Source: Pseudobdellovibrionaceae bacterium (GTDB lineage: Bacteria; Bdellovibrionota; Bdellovibrionia; Bdellovibrionales; UBA1609). From it: 64,000 nt of DNA. A program made the translations under genes and the position numbers. Shown in pieces: positions 58,859 to 64,000 of this stretch. Under the pieces are notes generated by a model that made no database searches, was not told the origin of the DNA, and was given only the letters and a program-made list of their open reading frames with translations. Location of the stretch: assembly GCA_947444305.1 (NCBI GenBank), contig CANEZP010000007.1:124001-188000 (forward strand). Direction: 5' to 3'. How positions within the stretch are numbered: the stretch's first letter is position 1; each line of letters opens with the position of its first letter.

Positions 58859-59311
58859 GTTTTGTTTAGCAAATTCGTTCATGCGCCGTACGATGCGGTC
58901 GACTTTGTCTTGGCCGCTGACCGATTCCGCAAAGTCGTTCACTCCGGGGGGCGACAAAGCGTTTTCCTTGCAGTTCAAACCTGAGCATAAATACAGCCCA
59001 ACGCGGCGGTTCGGCCCGGCGTCGGTGGTCATTAAACTTACGGCACTTCCCGAGCGGACCGAGTGACACCACTGGCACATCGAAGCCGGCGTCTCCGCCG
59101 CGCCTTTCGTTCGTTGAAAGACCACGCCCATGGGGTTGCCGCTCTGAATCTCTGAAAACACGAGATACACGCGGTGACCCGACGGTTCGGTCCACGCCAG
59201 ATAATCTTTCAGCGCGAGCGGGAAGGTGAGCGCGGGCGGAATTTGCACCTGCGCCTGATCGGTTTCACGAAAGGATGCCAACAATTGGGACTCATCTTTG
59301 ATTCTAATCAT
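58850..59311 (-). CDS. FBP-domain zinc-finger protein
   Basis: A 153-residue protein of the FBP (fibronectin-binding-like, PF16571) family. It has a zinc-finger-type core: CQWCHSVRSGSAVSLM and later LYLCSGLNCKEN, i.e. two Cys pairs spaced as in treble-clef fingers. In other bacteria this domain binds the elongation factor EF-G (FusB/FusC type) and can rescue it from fusidic acid. Whether this protein does so is inference. Convergent with the PA2778-like gene. Confidence 0.8.
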   Translation of the reverse strand: MIRIKDESQLLASFRETDQAQVQIPPALTFPLALKDYLAWTEPSGHRVYLVFSEIQSGNPMGVVFQRTKGAAETPASMCQWCHSVRSGSAVSLMTTDAGPNRRVGLYLCSGLNCKENALSPPGVNDFAESVSGQDKVDRIVRRMNEFAKQNLF

Positions 59312-59408
59312 AAAGGATAAATACCACCGCGTCCCTAAAGTTGAAATGTCGGAGAACTAAGGTAGTTCGCGTTCGGCTCAGCCCGACGTTAGTCTCGGCG
59401 ATACGCCG

Positions 59409-59765
59409 CTAAGGGCATTCGTTGCCCGCACCTTTGCTAATTGCGCACGAGAAGCTCGTCGAATTGTAACTCACCGAAAACTTTTCGAGGAACTTACCGC
59501 CGGCGGCTAGATCCGCACTCCCCGCAAGTTTCAGACATTCTTCGCCCTTGGTTATCGCGCGCTGTTTACATTCGAATAGGCTCTTTACCGCAACTTCCTT
59601 TTGATCTTTGAGGCCGTCGCACTTCTTGTAATTTCCTGAGGGCGCTTTGCCTTTTTGCGCGCCGAAAGTGTCCACCTTGCAAAACGTATCAGGATTGACG
59701 AGCTTCACGTCTTGTTGTGCAAAGGCGGGAATGGCTACGAATAAAAAGATGATGATCACGCGCAC
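59409..59765 (-). CDS. small exported cysteine-rich protein
   Basis: A 118-residue protein with signal peptide MRVIIIFLFVAIPAFA. The mature part has six cysteines (FCKV, KKCDG, FECKQ, EECLK, FSCAIS, NECP) spread evenly through a small domain. No family recognised; a compact disulfide-rich secreted protein. Single gene. Confidence 0.68.
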   Translation of the reverse strand: MRVIIIFLFVAIPAFAQQDVKLVNPDTFCKVDTFGAQKGKAPSGNYKKCDGLKDQKEVAVKSLFECKQRAITKGEECLKLAGSADLAAGGKFLEKFSVSYNSTSFSCAISKGAGNECP

Positions 59766-59818
59766 GTAAACTCCTATCTGGACTTACCAGGGGCGAAAAA
59801 TAAACCTACCTTTTAATT

Positions 59819-60301
59819 ATGCAGATTACGGTGACACAAAAGCAATCGGGATTCGGTGTGGGATCTCTCCTCTTTTTAGGTTTACTCGCTCTCTCCGTCG
59901 CTTACGGCTACTCGGCTTGGGGCACCGATGCGTTCTGGTTCGGTGTGCTCGCCTGTGTCATCTCGTTCTCGGGCCTTGGCCATTCGGTGTGGAAACACGA
60001 TTTGCTTCTTAGCATCGACGACGTCGGCATTTACGACAAACGGCTCGGGATCGGCAAAATCAATTGGGTCGATGTCGAAGACGTTCAGCTGCAGGTCACC
60101 GAGGGGCAGCAGTACCTGTGCTTCAAGATGAGCAACGTCGCGCCGTATTTGGCTCGGCTGAAGGGTGCCGATCGCGAGCGCGTGCTTTTTCACCGCAGTC
60201 TCGGGTTTCAGGGTTTCAACGTGGATGTGAGCCCCGTCGACGTGAATCTATTGGAGTTAAAGAAGAAAATCGACGATCGCGTGCGCCGACCTTCTACCTG
60301 A
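59819..60301 (+). CDS. membrane protein with PH-like domain (STM3941 type)
   Basis: A 160-residue protein with two transmembrane segments (about 12-30 and 37-56) and a C-terminal soluble domain that reads as a bacterial PH-like fold (LLSIDDVGIYDKRLGIGKINWVDVEDVQLQV, shown in part as GIYDKRLGIGKINWVDV). The layout, two helices followed by a PH domain with an I-x-W-x-D-V/I turn, fits the STM3941/YcxB-like family. Function unknown. Confidence 0.68.
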   Translation: MQITVTQKQSGFGVGSLLFLGLLALSVAYGYSAWGTDAFWFGVLACVISFSGLGHSVWKHDLLLSIDDVGIYDKRLGIGKINWVDVEDVQLQVTEGQQYLCFKMSNVAPYLARLKGADRERVLFHRSLGFQGFNVDVSPVDVNLLELKKKIDDRVRRPST

Positions 60302-60347
60302 GGGTGGCATTCACTTTGCTCATTTTCGTTCGCGAAAGTGAGGTTTT

Positions 60348-60638
60348 ATGAAACCCAGCAAAAGTGACGGCGCGGTAGACGCCAACGACGAAACCTTCAA
60401 CGCAAATTTCACGGCCATCCCCAAAGATGTTGCGCAAGGCGCGAACACCGACGCCGACCAATTGGCGGGCGGTATGGACTACGGCGACATGAACCCCGAA
60501 GACGCCGCCGAGTCCGGCTACACGGACGCCTCCGGCCACGCGGTCGACATGAGTCGCCCGGACGTCGAGGGCTCGCCAACGGGCGCGTACACCGACGTGG
60601 GCGCGGGTCGTTCTTCGGTGGTTCATAAGAAGCACTGA
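60348..60638 (+). CDS. small acidic low-complexity protein
   Basis: A 96-residue protein rich in Asp, Ala, Gly and Thr with several GD, AD and DA steps and no hydrophobic core. No signal peptide. The start has GAGGTT 5-6 bases upstream. It may be disordered. A palindromic hairpin immediately after the stop (60640-60661) may serve as terminator. No family recognised. Confidence 0.55.
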   Translation: MKPSKSDGAVDANDETFNANFTAIPKDVAQGANTDADQLAGGMDYGDMNPEDAAESGYTDASGHAVDMSRPDVEGSPTGAYTDVGAGRSSVVHKKH

Positions 60639-60639
60639 G

Positions 60640-60661
60640 GAACTCTGTTTGAACAGAGTTC
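60640..60661. repeat. solitary palindrome of the repeat family, possible terminator
   Basis: GAACTCTGTT and AACAGAGTTC are 10-bp arms around TG. It follows the stop at 60638 by one base and is followed by CTTCTT. Same family as 2491 and the array at 60958. Confidence 0.8.
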
Positions 60662-60746
60662 TTCTTGGTGGAGCGCGGGGGGGGGGCGGGGCCTCAATAG
60701 CCGATTCGTTTGGCGCGAGAGATCTTCCGTCCGTGCGAGTGCCTTT

Positions 60747-60769
60747 CTGCCCGCCATCCGGGCGGGCAG
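60747..60769. other. GC-rich hairpin (9-bp stem)
   Basis: CTGCCCGCC and GGCGGGCAG with loop ATCCG. It lies in the 822-base gap 60639-61460, downstream of a run of ten G at 60677-60686. Could be a terminator or part of a structured RNA. Confidence 0.6.
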
Positions 60770-60872
60770 AGTAATATTTGGGGGAGGTTATTTTTTTAAG
60801 GAGCAAAGACTTTGAAGGCGCTCGTCCCTTCCTCCTCCTCCTCCCAAAACAAAATCCTCCTATTATTTAAGT

Positions 60873-60895
60873 CTCGTCGCCGGGATGGCGACGAG
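60873..60895. other. GC-rich hairpin (9-bp stem)
   Basis: CTCGTCGCC and GGCGACGAG with loop GGGAT. Same stem length and loop size as the hairpin at 60747, 126 bases apart. A pyrimidine tract CTTCCTCCTCCTCCTCCC at about 60828-60845 lies between them. Confidence 0.55.
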
Positions 60896-60957
60896 AAGCC
60901 ACTCACAAGGACGGAAAATCTCCGCGTCGATATGATGAGGCCGTCGGAGCGCAATTC

Positions 60958-61159
60958 ACTCTGTTTGCACAGAGTTCCGAGCTACTCTGTTCGCGCAGAG
61001 TAATGAATCACTCTGTTTGCACAGTGTTGTAGACTACTCTGTTTGCACAGTGTTGTAGACTACTCTGTTTGCACAGTGTTGTAGACTATTCTGCTCGCGC
61101 AGAGTTTTCTGAATTACTCTGTTTGCACAGAGCTCTGAGCTACTCTGTTTGCGCAGAGT
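60958..61159. repeat. array of eight 18-bp palindromes at 26-bp intervals
   Basis: Copies begin at 60958, 60984, 61010, 61036, 61062, 61088, 61116 and 61142. The consensus is ACTCTGTTTGCACAGAGT; the centres vary (TTGC, TCGC) and three copies carry AGTGT instead of AGAGT. Spacers are 8 bases (10 once): TCCGAGCT, AATGAATC, TGTAGACT three times, TTTCTGAATT and TCTGAGCT. The period of 26 bp is about 2.5 helical turns. It lies about 300 bases upstream of the HNH endonuclease gene and is followed by an A+T-rich segment. Too short in repeat and spacer for CRISPR. It may be an iteron or operator array, or an amplified palindromic element. Confidence 0.93.
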
Positions 61160-61204
61160 CGTTCGCAGTTTCTCTCTTTGAACTTAGCCTCTTTAAACCG
61201 ATCA

Positions 61205-61345
61205 AAAAGATGCTCAGCGACACCCGCATTCATAAAAAATTATATATAACCTCATTTAATATTTGACGTGATTTTCGGTCGCGTAAATGAATCACTAATG
61301 GTCGTAAATTCCAGTCTTAAAATTTAAACAAAAATTTACGAATAC
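61205..61345. promoter_or_regulatory. A+T-rich segment with inverted GTAAAT boxes
   Basis: This is the most A+T-rich stretch near the array (AAAAAATTATATATAACC at about 61233). It carries CGTAAAT boxes at 61282 and 61303 in direct orientation and the inverted form ATTTACG at 61334; TCGTAAATT (61302-61310) and AATTTACGA (61333-61341) are exact inverted repeats. It should contain the promoter of the HNH gene starting at 61461; together with the array it also resembles a melting region beside iterons. Confidence 0.45.
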
Positions 61346-61460
61346 GTCGCTCAATCAGCCGTTTACGCAGTCTAAGTCATGTCGCTAATCAAGCGCGAAG
61401 CCCCCTCAAATCAAGCATTCGGAAACCCGTGTTAGCTTCGCTTCAACAAAGGAGCTACCG

Positions 61461-62501
61461 ATGACAACTCAACACAAAAGCTTACATAAATTATTTCTTA
61501 AGTATCGGGAACGCTTCCGGAAGTTCGAGCTGGAATTCATCAAACTCATCCAAGATTGTGAGGCGACCCGGCTTCATCGTGCGATGGGTTGCCCGAGCGT
61601 GTTTCAATACGCCGTCGATGTTTTAGCTTTTAGTGAATCGGTAGCTTACGTCTATATATCCGTCGCGCGAAAAAGTTTGGAGATTCCGCAGCTTCTGCGA
61701 TCAGGACTTTCGGTTTCTAAGGCGAGCCGTATCGTCTCGGCTTTAACGCCTGAGAATGCCGACGAGCTAATCGCGTTTGCTTTGAGTAACACGAATAAAA
61801 AAATCGATCGGGAGGTCGCACGGCGGAATCCGAAGGCCGGACGGGAGAAGATCAAGTGTCTCTCGGACGAATTTTTCTCGCTTGAATTTAAAGCGGATTC
61901 AAATTTCCCTGAGTTGTTGAGCCATGTGCAGTCTTTACAGGCGCAGCGCGGATTGGACGCCGGCGTCGGATCGGCGGTGATGGCGGGATTGAAAGAATAT
62001 ATCCGAAGATTCGATCCCGTTGAGAAAGCGAAGCGGATGGCATTGCGTAAACAAAAAGTCGGAAACGGTAAATGCGGGCAGAAAAAGAAAGCCGGCCAAG
62101 CAGAATCTGCCGAATATCCATCGTTTGCGACCGACTTGAAAAATGAAGAACTCTGTTTAAACAGAGTCACCTCTAAACGGAAACCGCTGACCGCCGAGCA
62201 GCGCCACGCCGTGAATTTACGGGACGGCGGTCGATGTGTGCATCAAGACGCCGAGGGAAAACAGTGTTTGAGTGACCGTTGGGTTGAGATTCATCATGTG
62301 CGAGAGGTGAGTCGCGGTGGAAGTAATGAGCCCGAGAATCTAGTGACACTATGTTCGTTTCATCACGCGATGTTTCACCAAGCTATGGGTCATCACCGAA
62401 ATGGGTCATCACGAAATGGGCCGGGTCCTCAAGAGCAACATCCGCGGGCCGCTAGCGCAGGCGCGCAGATAATCAGAGCTAGGCCTTCGTTAATTAGGTG
62501 A
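61461..62501 (+). CDS. HNH endonuclease linked to palindromic repeats
   Basis: A 346-residue protein; ATG at 61461 with AAAGGAG 6 bases upstream. Residues about 1-190 are a helical N-terminal domain in the style of the 13E12/DUF222-type HNH proteins common in Bdellovibrionales. A basic linker (KQKVGNGKCGQKKK) follows, then the HNH nuclease domain at about 237-310: RHAVNLRDGGRCVHQ, KQCLSDRWVEIHHVREVSRGGSNEPENLVTLCSFHH, with the paired His, the Asn-His core and zinc-type cysteines. In the linker, ELCLNRVT is encoded by a perfect 18-bp palindrome of the array family (62150-62167). The tail after 62385 is shifted by a 16/15-base tandem duplication. Expected activity: DNA nicking or cleavage. Confidence 0.88.
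   Translation: MTTQHKSLHKLFLKYRERFRKFELEFIKLIQDCEATRLHRAMGCPSVFQYAVDVLAFSESVAYVYISVARKSLEIPQLLRSGLSVSKASRIVSALTPENADELIAFALSNTNKKIDREVARRNPKAGREKIKCLSDEFFSLEFKADSNFPELLSHVQSLQAQRGLDAGVGSAVMAGLKEYIRRFDPVEKAKRMALRKQKVGNGKCGQKKKAGQAESAEYPSFATDLKNEELCLNRVTSKRKPLTAEQRHAVNLRDGGRCVHQDAEGKQCLSDRWVEIHHVREVSRGGSNEPENLVTLCSFHHAMFHQAMGHHRNGSSRNGPGPQEQHPRAASAGAQIIRARPSLIR
62150..62167. repeat. in-gene copy of the palindromic repeat
   Basis: ACTCTGTTTAAACAGAGT, a perfect palindrome, lies in frame in the HNH gene and encodes the start of LCLNRV between the N-terminal and nuclease domains. It belongs to the same family as the array upstream. Confidence 0.9.
62385..62415. repeat. tandem duplication in the HNH gene tail
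   Basis: ATGGGTCATCACCGAA (16 bases) is followed directly by ATGGGTCATCACGAA (15 bases). The odd base shifts the reading frame between copies. Confidence 0.85.
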
Positions 62502-62512
62502 GTGGAGTAAAA

Positions 62513-62540
62513 ATATGCGCACATCTCGACATGTGCGCAT
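62513..62540. terminator. bidirectional terminator between HNH and coiled-coil genes
   Basis: ATGCGCACAT and ATGTGCGCAT form a perfect 10-bp stem, loop CTCGAC, with A residues before and TTT after. It is 11 bases after the HNH stop (62501) and just before the convergent gene end at 62559. Confidence 0.82.
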
Positions 62541-62558
62541 TTCGCATGAGAACCAAAC

Positions 62559-63368
62559 CTATTTCGCGCTAGGCTCCACCGACGCGGCTTTGCGTTTTTC
62601 GGTTTCGCCCTTGGCCCAGTCGCGTTTTTCTTGGGCTTTTGTTTGTTTGGCTTTTTGGTCTTCTAGCTTTTTGCCGAGTGAAGCGGTCTTGCCTTTGAGG
62701 GCTTGGTAGTCGGCTTGTAAGCGAGCGGTCTCGGCGTCGATTTTGGCCGTGGCTTTAGCGCTCTCGCGGATGGATTTTCTTAGTTCGGCTTGCGCGATCG
62801 TTTCTTCGCTGCGGTGAGATTTGTGCTCTTGGCGTGCGGTCTCGAGTTGGTCTTGCGTTTTCTTGAGTTGCGCCTGCGCTTCGGTGGTGTCGGCTTTGAT
62901 TTTCTCGATCCGGGCTTTTTGCTCTTCGCGAAGTTTGTTCGCGGCTTCGAGTTGGCCTTGGGCTTTTTTGATTTGCGCTTGTTTGTCGGCCAAGGCTTTT
63001 TCGGCATCGGCAATGCGCTTCTTGGACTTCTCAATATCTTTGTCGGCGAAGACTTGATTGGCTTTGTAGCGCTGAATTTCTTTTTCGTTTTTGCCGAGTT
63101 CGACCGTCGCGGCTTCTTTCACGGCGGCGGATTTGGCGCGGATGGTGATGGCTTCTTTTTCTTTACGCAGAGTCTCTTTTTGTTCTTTGGCGGCTTGCTC
63201 GCGAGTTTTACGGGCGAGATCGAGGCTCGCTTCGCTATCGCCGGTGATGTCTTCCACTTCGGAGTCGACATCTTGCGCCGGATCGTCGGCGGCGTGTACG
63301 GGTAAGCAGATAAATACGGATAGTAGTGCGGTCCAAAAAATCTTATTCACAAAAAACCCCCAAGTCAT
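62559..63368 (-). CDS. exported coiled-coil protein
   Basis: A 269-residue protein with a signal peptide (about residues 1-26, ending VHA), then an acidic stretch (DDPAQDVDSEVEDITGD), then about 200 residues of almost continuous coiled coil rich in Lys, Glu, Ala and Gln (repeated KAQ, EKAL, AQLKK, ETARQ units), ending in a charged tail. No globular domain. Such proteins may act as periplasmic spacers or interact with peptidoglycan or Tol-type machinery. Function unknown. Confidence 0.78.
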   Translation of the reverse strand: MTWGFFVNKIFWTALLSVFICLPVHAADDPAQDVDSEVEDITGDSEASLDLARKTREQAAKEQKETLRKEKEAITIRAKSAAVKEAATVELGKNEKEIQRYKANQVFADKDIEKSKKRIADAEKALADKQAQIKKAQGQLEAANKLREEQKARIEKIKADTTEAQAQLKKTQDQLETARQEHKSHRSEETIAQAELRKSIRESAKATAKIDAETARLQADYQALKGKTASLGKKLEDQKAKQTKAQEKRDWAKGETEKRKAASVEPSAK

Positions 63369-63435
63369 GATCCCCAGTTTTCAGCATACCGTCTTGGGAC
63401 GCCGATCCATAGAGTTTTCTCAATTTGGGGCAGGG

Positions 63436-64000
63436 CTAGTTCATTGTTCCGTTGTCGATCCACGACTGAACGAGATCGCGGTCATTCTGGCGCAATAGGC
63501 CCGACGGCGGCATCGGCATCGCGGTGCTATTCATGCGGGTTTGAATCACGGCCGCCTTCGCTTTCGAGGCTTCGTAGTTTTGTAGATTCAGACCGCCCGA
63601 CATATTGCCGCCGTTATGGCAGCCCACGCAAGAGCGGTTGAAAACGCGGTATACGCCCGAGCTCGCGGCAAGCTGCGTATAGGTGACGCCACCGGCGGGA
63701 ACGGGAACATCGGCGATCGGCACGGGCGTGATCGGCACGTTCGGCGCGGTGCCGGGACCGGATGGACTTTGCGTCGTGTTCTTGATGTGTTCGAATACGA
63801 ATCCCGTTTTCGTCGTGGCGCTTACCGTGGGAAAGTAAGCCAGGGCAGAGCCCGAATTACTGATCAGCGGCGTGTTGGTCGTGGCGTTCACGATTGAATT
63901 GATATCGGCGTACGTGGTGACCGAATTTTGATCGTCTCCGTTGATTTGGATCGAGAGAGCTTTCACTTCAATGTTTTCGCTGCCGGTTTTTAAACGCAAG
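63436..64000 (-). CDS. C-terminal part of an exported c-type cytochrome protein (partial)
   Basis: The frame is open at the right edge, so only the last 188 residues are seen. A single CVGCH haem site near the end (NRSCVGCHNGG), followed by LNLQNYEASKAKAAVIQTRM and MPPSGLLRQNDRDLVQSWIDNG, has the pattern of planctomycete-type or small cytochrome c domains (N...M...P...W...G). The preceding part is Thr/Ser/Asn-rich and probably a beta-rich extracellular domain. Likely lipoprotein or exported; start unseen. Confidence 0.75.
   Translation of the reverse strand, partial: LRLKTGSENIEVKALSIQINGDDQNSVTTYADINSIVNATTNTPLISNSGSALAYFPTVSATTKTGFVFEHIKNTTQSPSGPGTAPNVPITPVPIADVPVPAGGVTYTQLAASSGVYRVFNRSCVGCHNGGNMSGGLNLQNYEASKAKAAVIQTRMNSTAMPMPPSGLLRQNDRDLVQSWIDNGTMN

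Noticed and set aside
60958..61159. CRISPR array
   Set aside because: Repeats are 18-bp palindromes and spacers only 8-10 bp, three of them identical. No cas gene is present.
60812..61266. Open frames running through the palindrome array
   Set aside because: The 26-bp period shifts the frame at each copy and the reading is Ser/Tyr/Arg-rich without any domain; repeats rather than genes.
60958..62167. LexA/SOS boxes
   Set aside because: The CTGT and ACAG half-sites are separated by 2-4 bases, not the 8 of the enterobacterial SOS box, and the Bdellovibrio-type TTAC-n3-GTAA box is not matched.
62790..63305. Long Phe/Gly/Leu-rich plus-strand frame
   Set aside because: Antisense shadow of the coiled-coil gene; Lys/Glu codons read as Phe/Leu on the other strand.
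1..64000. tRNA, rRNA, phage genes, known insertion sequences, known defence systems
   Set aside because: None seen on reading both strands; the only nuclease is the HNH protein at 61461.

Overview
The window looks like chromosomal DNA of a Bdellovibrio-like bacterium (phylum Bdellovibrionota, formerly Oligoflexia/deltaproteobacteria). The reasons are a TIGR02147-type regulator, a very high share of small signal-peptide proteins and lipoproteins of unknown function, an outer-membrane phospholipase, an HNH endonuclease of the type common in Bdellovibrionales, and moderately high G+C with short operons on both strands. No tRNA, rRNA, phage or classical insertion sequence was seen. The species cannot be named from the sequence.

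Layout. 1-10 kb: Rieske protein, duplicated-domain lipoprotein, secreted trypsin-like protease, polytopic membrane protein, COQ7-like diiron protein, a truncated glyoxalase start, an exported unknown and an S9 peptidase. 10-17 kb: exported unknowns, a TIGR02147 regulator next to a possible kinase-like/toxin-like protein, and an alpha/beta hydrolase. 17-19 kb is a decay zone: a DJ-1/PfpI gene with a scrambled tail, and a zinc alcohol dehydrogenase cut in mid Rossmann fold and joined to a second decapitated gene. 19-26 kb: exported proteins including a kinase-like protein and a single-haem protein. 26-32 kb: acyl-CoA dehydrogenase, phospholipase A, NfeD plus two tandem SPFH proteins, and the stub of a peptide-binding protein. 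32-38 kb: lipoproteins, an ammonium transporter and a glycerophosphodiesterase. 38-43 kb: a tightly overlapping operon of an exported GNAT/methyltransferase-like protein, a periplasmic binding protein and a hybrid histidine kinase, probably one sensory unit. 43-60 kb: exported proteins, ClpS, a PF04339 acyltransferase, an HTH/partner pair, DnaJ-like, SWIB, DOMON-like, Bcp, MaoC and a PA2779/PA2778 pair. 60-64 kb: a repeat-rich region, an HNH endonuclease gene, a coiled-coil exported protein and the end of a c-type cytochrome gene.

The most striking element is at 60.6-62.5 kb. Eight copies of an 18-bp palindrome (consensus ACTCTGTTTGCACAGAGT) are spaced at an almost invariant 26 bp, followed by an A+T-rich segment and then the HNH endonuclease gene. 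A further perfect copy lies inside that gene, in the linker before the HNH domain, and single copies lie in three intergenic regions elsewhere in the window. This looks like a palindromic repeat family linked to a nuclease, reminiscent of REP/RAYT systems but with an unrelated enzyme, or like an iteron/operator array.

A second theme is gene decay. At least five loci (7.2, 17.1-17.7, 18.5, 31.8 and possibly 2.7 kb) keep a recognisable gene end that stops abruptly. A third is protein folds normally found in the cytosol (kinase-like, GNAT-like, methyltransferase) that carry signal peptides here.
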